Positions 42,705 to 51,065 of a stretch of 64,000 bases of DNA are shown in pieces. The translations under genes and the position numbers were made by a program. Every line of letters starts with the position of its first letter. The stretch's first letter is position 1. Source of the stretch: Hydractinia symbiolongicarpus (Eukaryota > Cnidaria > Hydrozoa > Anthoathecata > Hydractiniidae); contig NC_079883.1 in assembly GCF_029227915.1 (NCBI RefSeq), forward strand, positions 21,824,001-21,888,000. Reading direction: 5' to 3'. The notes beneath the pieces were generated by a model, which worked only from the letters and a program-made list of their open reading frames with translations, had not been told where the DNA came from and did no database searches.

Positions 42705-43490
42705 CTTAGAGGAAAGAATACGGAAGGAGAAACAACTCTTTTAATTCTATTGAAACACTGCGTGAGGTTCTAGCAGGTGTCTGTATAGAAACTTAATTTG
42801 AAATTTTGGCGGTTGTGTGACTAAATTATTCGTGAATAACAATTCGCAACTATGATTGGTTATAAAAACAATAAGTTAATTTGATGATGAATTTGATATT
42901 ATTATCAAAACAAGAAGCCATATTGAAATCGGTAAAATTTCTTTTGTTTTTATGTTAACATAATTAGCGAAGAAGCACATGCTCGACACTTTTGTAAACA
43001 AAAAGAAAAAGTTTATATCTCGTTTTAAAACGACGTTCTGTTATAAGAAGTTATTTCTTTAGTTAGAATAAACATTAATCCAGCACACATTTTGTCGGCA
43101 CTCGTCCGGCGCATATCTATCTATATTGTTTTTCATGATCAAAGTGGTATACTCAAGCCTGCAAAAATAGCTTAATATCATGGTTAAACGCTTATTTCCA
43201 AACGTAATGTTAAAGTTTTTAACAGCAATGTTTACCGACTTATATTAGGCACACTTTCCATGCAATAATCACGTGCCTGCAGCGTGTTACAGTCAGATTT
43301 TAATAGAAAAAAGTTAGCCTCTATTAAAGGAGAATATGGAATTTGATCATTTTTTTGCGAAAAAGACTCGGTCAAGCACCTCACGCACTGATTCTTTTGA
43401 AATTAAAAACAATAGAAAATTCAATACATTTAAAGCGTACAGAAATGAAGTTGTTTCTCCTTCCGTATTCTTTCCTCCAAGATAAAAGTC
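42705..43490. repeat. Inverted duplicate of an exon-like sequence
   Basis: 42708-42775 and the reverse complement of 43376-43487 share GAAAGAATACGGAAGGAGAAACAAC and CAGTGCGTGAGGT; the left arm lacks about 38 bp present in the right. On the plus strand the right arm lies in a 50-residue frame from ATG 43336 (MEFDHFFAKKTRSSTSRTDS ... VVSPSVFFPPR-stop). Confidence 0.6.
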
Positions 43491-44091
43491 ACACAAGGAA
43501 AATTTGGGTACCTTCAAATTTTAAGTTTAACATTTCAAATTATTCCAATTTATGTGAGACCTAAATCGGCCAAACAACATTAAATGAAGAAAGAAACAAA
43601 CATCCAGATGACATTTTACAAGTTATTTTCGAGTTTTAAGTATCTTTACATAAAAAGAGAGATATAAAGTTTGTTGGTTTTTGTTTACAATAAGAGGTCG
43701 TATGTCAAATTACCCACATCGTTTTTTCAGTCTAATGATTCTATGGGAGATGTTTACACGAAAGGCGAAACGTAAAAATATACGAGACAGAACGAAAGGC
43801 AAGTAATGCCTATCTTACGTTACAATTAAAAATTAATTTTGTAATACAAAGTGAATGAGCACCCCGGGAAGATTTTCGTGCCGTCCTGCAACGCGAGTAT
43901 CTGCTCAAATGAACCGAGTCTTGTCTAATTATTGGATGTTAGTTTTTATAACTCCTTCAGAAAAAAGTGTTCCCTTGTTATCTCCCATTCCCTTGTTCAT
44001 CTTACACAGTGTTTATAGATTTTAGTTTAAAAAAGTGCTGAAGTGCATTTATGGATATAAAAACACCTCTTTATCATAGGTTTTAGACAAA
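43491..44091. other. No gene recognised
   Basis: AT-rich spacer between the inverted duplicate and the J-domain-like pseudogene. Confidence 0.35.
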
Positions 44092-44997
44092 CTATTTTTT
44101 GTTCTTTGTTGTTTGTTCTCTGGCAGCTTTTATAATGGCCATATAATTTAGAAGCTCCACGAATTTAATCTTTTTACCATTTTTTTCTTCTGGGTATTAT
44201 TTGTCGCATAACATTCTAAAGACTGATTTTATCTCATTGTTGGAAGCGGTTGGTTTAGCTGCAATAAAATTATATGCATTTTCCAATGCTTCATCTTTTG
44301 GTATGTCGAATATATACTGCGTAAAACGACCAGAAAGGTTTCTAGCAGCGAGAAGTCCAATAAGGGCGCATACCGCAGAACCTAAACATATCCAAGAATG
44401 TTATACACGAGGACAGAATCTTATACACAGGCCTGTTTTTAACTTACCAACGCATGCAGCAGATCCAGCGGTCGGCAAGAGCCAAACTGCTAACATTTCA
44501 CCACCAAACCTACCAGCGTTGCCAAGGCATTCAGCCATAATTATTTTTGCACATCTTTTGCTACTTATCGTAGAGAAGAATCTACGTAGAATATTGTATA
44601 AAATACATACTATAGGTAAGGGTACCGAACATTGAACACCATTCGCATTGAATGAAACTGTAGTGAATTTTTTATAGTAATAATTTATATTGTTTAATAA
44701 ATTTGGGTTGTTTTCAAGATCTTTATCTTCGTCTGACTTAAAATACTCCTTTATTAACCTCCTAAAAACTTCTGATACACTTTCTTTGCCGGTATCATTT
44801 ATGCAGCTCCATACATCTGACAGGGAAAAGCCTTGACCATTATCTCCTTTTTCATCACTTGGTGGCAACGTTATCATGGCATTCCTTTCAAATTTTTCAA
44901 AATCATTTTTAAAATCTTTAACCAACTATTTAATAACATCTTCCTTGGTAGGAGGTGCACATTCATTGTGCGGATCACTTGGCCCATTATTAGCCAT
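44092..44997 (-). pseudogene. J-domain-like protein, two exons, two in-frame stops
   Basis: ATG at 44995-44997 gives MANNGPSDPHNECAPPTKED, then an in-frame TAG (44926-44928), a helical region (KDFKNDFEKFER, DVWSCINDTGKESVSEVF) and a hydrophobic Gly/Ala-rich part (GGEMLAVWLLPTAGSAACV). A 66-bp GTAAGT...TTTAG intron (44447-44382) follows, then VCALIGLLAARNLSGRF, IPKDEALENAYNFIA, TASNNEIKSVFRMLCDK, TAA (44197-44199), and in frame YPEEKNG, FVELLNYMAIIKAARE to TAG 44092-44094. Known: J domains read (A)SxxEIKKAYRKLCLKYHPDKN..EKFxELxxAxxIIxxARE. Here the HPD motif is YPE, preceded by a stop, so Hsp70 stimulation would be lost. Intron retention shows it is not a processed copy. Confidence 0.62.
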
Positions 44998-45343
44998 CCC
45001 GTACAACTAAAGTATAAAACAAAACAAAACAAGTGAAAAGAGGATGGGAAAATGTGGTGGCAGGCGCCGTAATCATATTAGGGAAAGAAAACCGATTAAA
45101 TTGATTTTACTTTTCAATATCATGTTTTTAGTGCTGACTTCAGCTATTTTTCAAACACCAAGAAACAAGAGACAATTTTTATTTTTATGTGCCTTAAAAA
45201 AAGGAACTGTTTGCGAAAGAAAAAATTGCGGAATTAAATTTTGCAAATAAGACCCCGAGAATTGCGTAACGCGCAGAGTAAGAAATTGTGTTATTGAAGA
45301 TATTATTTCGGTTTGTCTGTTCAGTATTCATATTACTGTGGAA
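44998..45343. other. Spacer with one small unrecognised frame
   Basis: The plus strand 45044-45250 is open (MGKCGGRRRNHIRERKPIKL ... KKGTVCERKNCGIKFCK-stop). The NCGIKFCK end recurs as KCGIKVCKFR near 51645-51680, hinting at repeat origin rather than a gene. Confidence 0.3.
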
Positions 45344-45598
45344 AGTTTATCATTTCTTGTACAAGAACATATGCGCGCAGTGAGAAACGGAGATGTGAAG
45401 AAAAACGAAATTGCGGACCACAGCTGGAGCAGAAGTCATCAGTTTAATTGGGATGAGAAGAAAATCATTGACAGAGAATCCAGAACAACGGCCAGAAAGA
45501 TAAAAGAAACCATCAGCAGTGTAGAACGTAATAAACACATAAACAGCATCTCGTATCAACTTCCTGAGATTTGGTCACCAGCCCTGCAGAAGAAGTAG
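45344..45598 (+). pseudogene. Penelope-like element, GIY-YIG endonuclease C-terminal fragment
   Basis: The frame reads VQEHMRAVRNGDVKKNEIADH, WSRSHQFNWDEKKIIDRESR, ARKIKETISSVERNKHINS and SYQLPEIWSPAL-stop region. Known: the GIY-YIG domain ending Penelope-like retroelement proteins has R..EH..AVRNGD...AIAEH, xxGHxIxWDxxxxLDxExR...RKIKEAIxIRRxxxxMNRDxGxxLPxxW. The GIY-YIG motif itself and the reverse transcriptase are absent, the usual 5' truncation pattern of such elements. Confidence 0.7.
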
Positions 45599-45833
45599 TT
45601 ACCTACATCTAGGTCCAAAAATGTTAATTACCGTAATTAACTGTATTTAGGTTTTTATTGTGCATTCTGCCACTTTTTCCAACCTAACGCAAATATAAGT
45701 CATAGCAACGCCCATAGCAATCATTTTTCGCATTTTTAGACAGCTTTCTTGCCCCTCCGTCGATGTTTAATTCCTTGCAATAGCTAGATGATACTTTAGG
45801 GCCTCCTAAGACAATATGTGAAAGTGCTGAATA

Positions 45834-47099
45834 TTAAATGTGGTGTTTCATACCAATCATTTGTTCGTCTATGCTAAGATTTTGCCCAGGATGATACATG
45901 TCTGAAAACGTTTTACTTAATTTTTCCTCCAACCCACTAAGTTTAAACAGTTTTGAGTAATTAGGGTGTCCTTTCTCAACATTTTTTCTATTATCTACAA
46001 GATGAAAATACCTCAAGATATCTCTGAACCTCTTTCGAAACATTATTGATGCAAACCATGGCATGCGCTTAATTCCCCTTGCCCAGTAATCATCATAACA
46101 TGTAAGTCTCGCTAGTCCCATTGCGACGACCATACCAAAAAACGCCATAATCTATGTGACTGTTGTTTGTTCAAAGGGTGGCAAAGGTTTGTTTGAATTT
46201 GCTTTCAAATAATCATAATATAAATTTGTCTGATTGGAAAGCTGTTCAAAAATGTTATCTGTGAAAAATAATTGAAAAAATTGCAGTGGAGTTTCCGGTA
46301 GTGTGGCCTCTCGACTTGGCCCCGTAAATTCAAGAAATTCAATGTCCGCATTAGGATTCACATACTGATGACCTTCCTCAAAATTTTTCCAATCTGGATT
46401 ACCATCAGGCTTTACTTTTCCATTAGCTTTTTTTCTTGCGCCGCCTCTTCCGTTTCCCTGTCCACCCACACGTCCACGGCCATGTCCTCTACCTCGCTGT
46501 CGTCCACGTCCTCTACCTCGCTGTCTTCCACGTCCGTGACGACCTGGTCCACTTCGTCCACCACGTCCACGAGCCCTTGATGCAACATTTCTATTTTGAT
46601 CAGCAACACTTTCCTCAGAGTCACTCTCTCCAGAACATACAGTTGATTCATTATCACTCATTACATAATTTCCATTCTCATTGTCCACCAATTCGCTCAC
46701 ATTATCTTGCACCTGATCATTTCCGTCAGTATCATCATCATCAACATCGTCGTTATCTTTTTCGTTCATGCGACAAAGCTCAGGCTAAAAACAAAAATAT
46801 TGAATTTAAGTATCTCATTTCTTCTGTTTGGTGTAAATAAAGATAAAGAATTGATCACTTACATCCAACAGAAGCCAGCTATCTCTGAAACAGGGATCAT
46901 GTGGGATAAATTGAATGGGAACATCATCCTCATCATCACTACTCTCATCAAGAGAACTCTCTCCAAGGCAGTCATCATCACTAGTTTCATCTGAAGAGTC
47001 GAGTACTGCATCCAGAACCTCTTGCAAGCTTAATTGCTTATGTTTATTGGCGTTATCACTGCCTTTTCCTGTACTACTACCACTTGCTTTGTCGGCCAT
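45834..47099 (-). pseudogene. piggyBac-type transposase, truncated, with one intron
   Basis: Exon 1 (ATG 47097-47099 to 46863): MADKASGSSTGKG, Ser/Asp-rich, ending FIPHDPCFRDSWLLLDV. A 78-bp GTAAGT...TTTTTAG intron (46862-46785) leads to exon 2: acidic, then an Arg/Gly-rich RGRGGRSGPGRHGRGRQRG stretch (RGG-like, about 35 residues), NPDWKNFEEGHQYV, ATLPETPLQFFQLFFTDNIF. An in-frame TAG (46152-46154) precedes IMAFFGMVVAMGLARL, YWARGIKRMPWFASIMFRKRF, RYFHLVDN and SIDEQMIGMKHH, where it stops. Known: this is the N-terminal half of DDE_Tnp_1_7; only the first catalytic Asp (SIDEQM) remains. The Arg/Gly repeat is uncommon in the piggyBac proteins I know. Confidence 0.8.
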
Positions 47100-47264
47100 T
47101 TTGTATTTGTTGTGTTTTGTCACTTGGCAAAGTTTAAAGGTACAAATTCATTGTTTATATTACTCTAAACCAATCAGAGTGGCAAGATATTAGTTCCGTG
47201 CTACTTTAAGACTGATCACTGAAAATTTGAAGTTAATCCGTTGAACGGTTCTCTTGATTTATTT

Positions 47265-47291
47265 CGGACCCCCAGGCAGGTAAAGGGTTAA
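47265..47291 (-). repeat. piggyBac terminal inverted repeat with TTAA target site
   Basis: Read on the minus strand, TTAA (47291-47288) is followed by CCCTTTACCTGCCTGGGGG. Known: piggyBac elements insert at TTAA and start CCCTTT/CCCTAG-like. The distance to the transposase ATG is about 190 bp. The other terminus was not found downstream of 45834. Confidence 0.7.
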
Positions 47292-47546
47292 CAACGCACC
47301 CTCCGAAGTGAACTCGTCAGAGTTTACTTGTCATCAATTAGACTTAATTTGATGCTTTTCAGATCGAAATAGTGCTGGCGTACACCTGTTATCGATCCAC
47401 AAGTCAATAATGCCCATAAAATAATATTCTTTAAAAAGGTTTTTCCGTTTAAGTTCGGACTCCACGCGAAACAAGAATTCTCAGGATCGAAGCACCCACG
47501 CTTTACAGTTTCTTCTGTGGATGCAGGCATTAGTACCACATAGCGT

Positions 47547-47755
47547 TTAAATGAAACCGATTTTCAAATCGAAGTTTTGTCTTCCAGTTATTTTGTCGAG
47601 ATATTTCCTGTTTCGCCCTGTTTTAGCTTTTCTGTCGTCCAAGAAATACCGCATCAGTTCTCTAGAAGACGAGTCAGCCTTGCGAAAATGCGCTTCACTA
47701 AATCCATACACGTGACCCTTGAGGAACAAAAACGGCCAAAAAGGCGCCTGAAATA
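47547..47755 (-). other. Exon-like open stretch, unrecognised
   Basis: After the acceptor GTTATTTCAG the minus strand is open for 68 codons: APFWPFLFLKGHVYGFSEAH, SSSRELMRYFLDDRKAK, YLDKITGRQNFDLKIGFI-stop. Base composition is more GC-rich than its surroundings. It could be a last coding exon whose partners lie elsewhere, or transposon-derived. No domain recognised. Confidence 0.35.
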
Positions 47756-48548
47756 ACGCATGTTATTCAGTTATTTGGTTAGGTGTGGAGCAGCAAAATG
47801 TCATATTTTGCCTATACTTCTCCTACCAACAGGTAACCATGGCAACTAATCAATGAAATTTTTGACTTAATTTTGTCGTTCCGTCACATACTATGATATC
47901 CTCATCAAGTATCTTCAGAAGAAACAATCCTCTGCGATATAGTTTTCTTCTAGGGGAACCGCCTTAAAGATCAAAATAGCAAAAAATGTTGAACAACATG
48001 TGACGAACTTATATTTATATTATTTTATACTACTGAACGTACTGAACAAATTGATATTTGATTTGGGATTATAGATAAGGAAATTAATGATTCGTGAATA
48101 AAAATGAAGCCACCATATCGCGCGTTCGATTTGTTGTTAAATATTCGAGGTGTACCAGATTATCTTAAGTCCCTGTGAAATATGACTCCCGGGTGTAGTG
48201 TTCTAATACCTAGCTGACTAAGATGAACCTAGATTAGTCTGACCGATCAACTATGTGACACACACGAATTCTTATATTAAAATATACCGCCATATTTATA
48301 TTTCGTCTCCACGTTCTATATCTACAATTCTTACGGTCGCCGATTATATACAAATACTACAGCGGGGTCAAAATAAACTAGAGAATTATAACTCCCCTAG
48401 AGTAAAGGTACCTAGTAAATAATGACTTTTTAAACACTTAACTTTTAAATTCCCCTTATTTTTCAAAGAGAAGTTCAAAAGCAAAGGGGAGTTTAAAATA
48501 AACTGGTTATTGAAATTTCATCTTTAAAGTATTTTAAACTCATTGCAG

Positions 48549-48837
48549 TATTCACATCACGAAAGGAACAGAAAAGAATCATCCAAGATATCCATGAAGG
48601 TCTGGGAAACAACAACAAAGTCCAGGCAATAGCTTCACATCGTGGAAGAGATGTCACCTACCAAAAATGTGCAGAAAGATTTTTTTGGCACAATATGTTA
48701 AATGACAATGCTGAATTTGTCAAACGTTGCTTCGTATGCCAAAAGCAAGGAAAACTTATTAAAACGATTTCTCCTGAGTTGCAGAGCGTCTCTGTACCTA
48801 GTGAGGTAATGCGTCAAGTTAGTATTGACGTTTCTTA
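48549..48837 (+). pseudogene. Integrase H2C2 zinc-binding domain, KRBA2/Ginger type
   Basis: The frame reads IIQDIHEGLGNNNKVQAIAS, HRGRDVTYQKCAERFFWHNM, NDNAEFVKRCFVCQKQGKL, SPELQSVSVPSEVM and VSIDVS-stop. The H..H..C-x2-C zinc ligands are present (IHEG, SHRG, RCFVC). In relatives the catalytic integrase core (starting about GIDICxLP) follows; here a stop follows at 48835-48837 and the core is gone. Confidence 0.65.
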
Positions 48838-48956
48838 GCTTTTGCGCATTGAAAAATGAGCGTGGTCGTGTACTAGCTAAAAAGTACAATGCTGGTCTCC
48901 TTAAATCATGTCTTAATCCTTTTTAATCAGCTTGACGATGAAGCTGAAAGATCGCA

Positions 48957-49115
48957 CTCCATGATGATGAGCCCGAACCGTTGTCACCACATGGAGATGA
49001 AACCGAACCATTACCGCCCCATGACGATGAACCTGAACCATCACTGATCCATGATGTTGAGCCCGGACCATTACCGCTCTATCACGATGATGTGCTCGAA
49101 CCATCGTCGACCCTA
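48957..49115 (+). repeat. 30-bp (10-residue) tandem repeats, HDDEPEPLPP type
   Basis: Four successive 30-bp units (from 48959) plus a 33-bp variant encode HDDEPEPLSP, HGDETEPLPP, HDDEPEPSLI, HDVEPGPLPL and a diverged HDDVLEPSST. Unit length is a multiple of three and substitutions keep the reading frame, suggesting expansion while coding. Confidence 0.75.
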
Positions 49116-49119
49116 GACG

Positions 49120-49320
49120 ATGAAAAAAAATGCCCCTGTTTCACGATGACAAAAAGCCAGCTAGTAAGCCAAACAGATGGAATCAGTTACCGGATGAAAT
49201 CGTAGAGCTAATCTTGTACAAGATTTCACAAAATCCCTTACATCGTTCAATCATATTTTTTTGACATGCCATAGTTTCAAAGAAATCCTTGGAAGAAGGA
49301 AAGATCGAGTGCTACCATAA
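49120..49320 (+). pseudogene. F-box-like segment, copy 1
   Basis: After an A8 frameshift directly downstream of the acidic repeats: MPLFHDDKKPASKPNRWNQL then PDEIVELILYKISQNPLHRS, a second slip in a T7 run, and LTCHSFKEILGRRKDRVLP. Known: F-boxes begin xxLPxEIxxxILxxLxxxDLxxxxxVCKxFxxI. The match is to consensus positions only. F-box proteins recruit substrates to SCF ubiquitin ligases. Confidence 0.45.
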
Positions 49321-49584
49321 TTACATTTGTTATTTATTGACTAAGATCGGAATGAATTAAAGAGATATAATGGAAGAAGTCAAAGTAAGCACCCAAAAGC
49401 TTACAAAATTATTCGGAGCGCATTCTGGGGTATTAAAGAAAATTGAATACATAGTGAACAGTCAGAGGTGGAAGTCATCTTGGCTTTTACTAGAGCCAAA
49501 AAGTAATTCTTTGTTTCATGTTCGGAAAACCTACTGGAAAAAAATAACTAACCCTATGCTAATCAAAAGATAATGAACCATTTG

Positions 49585-49695
49585 AATGGATGAAATCGTA
49601 GAGATAATCCTTGTACAAGCTTTCACAAAATCCCTTACGTCGTTCAATCATATTTCTTTGACATGCCATTGTTTTAAAGATATCGAAGAGAAGAG
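49585..49695 (+). pseudogene. F-box-like segment, copy 2 (direct duplicate)
   Basis: About 100 bp of strong nucleotide similarity to 49190-49300 (GGATGAAATCGTAGAG, TTTCACAAAATCCCTTAC, GTTCAATCATAT, TTTGACATGCCAT), about 400 bp downstream. Translation: MDEIVEIIL...SLTCHCFKDI. Confidence 0.5.
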
Positions 49696-49764
49696 CCAAG
49701 AGAAGTTTTGAATCAAAAATGATAAATATTTTCTCAAAATTGAAGATTTTCTTAACTCGAAAAG

Positions 49765-50165
49765 TTGAATTTGAATACTCAAAAGAACACCCTCATCCCT
49801 TTTGAACCTGTATACCAAGACCATATTCAACTGTTACACGACGGAGATTTGCATTGGTTTTTGAGCTTTTGCTCAAATGATCGGATTCAGATTTGCGATA
49901 GTTTGAAATCGACTTTAAATCGTGTTTCTAAGAAATCCATCTATTAATTGTTCAAGCATGTAGTTGGTGAAGTTCAAAATGTTGCTTCAACATTTCTATC
50001 CGTGTAAAACCAACAGGATGGATTCAATTGTGGGGTCTTGCTATTGCTTTCGCAGCACAGATCCTTGATGCCTATTGATGAAAGCTGTGTTTGATACCGC
50101 TGACATGAGGAATCAACTCATGATATGCCTTAAGCAGCAGACACTGATGCCATTTGCAAAGGTAG
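49765..50165 (+). pseudogene. Ulp1/C48-like cysteine protease fragment
   Basis: Residues: NTLIPFEPVYQDHIQLLHDG, DLHWFLSFCSNDRIQICDSL, STLNRVSKKSIY-stop, LFKHVVGEVQNVASTFLSV, then QQDGFNCGV and, frame-shifted, IAFAAQILDAY-like and MRNQLMICLKQQTLMPFAK. Known: transposon-associated C48-like proteases carry HDGxxHWFLxF (catalytic His), D of xxDSL, and QxDGxNCGVFAIAFA (catalytic Cys). All three triad positions are recognisable, but stops at 49945 and 50008 break it. Confidence 0.6.
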
Positions 50166-50949
50166 TGAATTGATAATCGAGATTTGAAAACATTTTCTTG
50201 CGTTATTTTTGTTAACTTTAGTTTCCTTAGGGTTAACCCACATTGACGTTATTTTAGTTTCTATTTCGAAATTTTTATGCTTTTGTATTCTACAACATTT
50301 TTTAATCTCTTTTATTTATCAGAAAAACGCTTTTTTTCATGTCATTGAAAGTAAGCAAACTGAAGGATTTTTCTCATATTACTTTTGTACTAAAAATACA
50401 CACTAAACAACTCTTTCATAAAAGGCATCATAATTTACCAAGATTTTTTTTTTTATTTCTATGAATCTTTGATGTTTTTTAGGATTTATAAATAAAAGAT
50501 ACCTCATCTTTACCTTACGGATACAGTGTCTTTATTCTTTCTTATTTTTATTAATTTGTAATTTTGCTAGGATTTCGAAAATACAATTCTTATCTACTGT
50601 ACTTCGTATTCTGTAGTCATTTAATTTCCCAGCAATTTTTTTCACCTCCCACCGATTAACTTTGGAATTTGGTAAGTCACTTAAAACATTCTATTTTTTA
50701 TTTTCAGGTCAAAGTACATATTAACGTCAAGAAATGGAAAAAAGTTTGCTCACAAATTTTTTAGTTAAGGGAAAAAAATACGGGAAAGATCTTGGTCGTG
50801 TACAAAAAAAGCTGGTAAAATTTTGGTCATATAACATAAAGCAACTAAACCGGCTTTTTATTGTTCTTTCCAAGAAGAAATATAAGGGAGTCAAAATAAA
50901 CTGGATGAGTTATTATTTCCTAGGAAATGTTGCTTCTGGAGGGTAACAA

Positions 50950-51065
50950 TTCACTAGTTTATTATGACTGGGGAGTTATTATTAGCTAGTTTATCTTAAC
51001 TGGGGGGTCATTATAAACTAGTTTATTATAACTGGGGAGTCATTATTTAGGGGAGTTAAAAATTC
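50950..51065. repeat. 33-bp subterminal repeats
   Basis: Three successive near-copies of ACTAGTTTATtATaACTGGGGaGTtATTAT occur here; related single copies lie at 48365, 48487, 50886 and (partial) 18340. Confidence 0.65.

Larger units (their letters stand above)
48365..51065 (+). mobile_element. KRBA2/Ginger-like composite transposon relic
   Basis: Flanks carry clustered copies of GGGGTCAAAATAAACTAG / ACTAGTTTATTATAACTGGGGAGT in both orientations (48365-48510 and 50886-51065), resembling terminal/subterminal repeats. Between them on the plus strand are an integrase-type zinc-binding domain, acidic 10-residue repeats, an F-box and a Ulp1-like protease domain, each in a decayed frame. Known: KRAB-A-domain-containing-2/Ginger-type elements carry such integrases, and C48-like protease domains accompany several animal DNA transposons. 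That all belong to one element is inference. Confidence 0.5.

Noticed and set aside
46368-46840. Ser/Thr- and His-rich frames on the plus strand
   Set aside because: They are shadows of the acidic and Arg/Gly-rich part of the piggyBac exon on the minus strand.
48913-49104. His/Val-rich minus-strand frame
   Set aside because: It is the antisense of the 30-bp acidic repeats.
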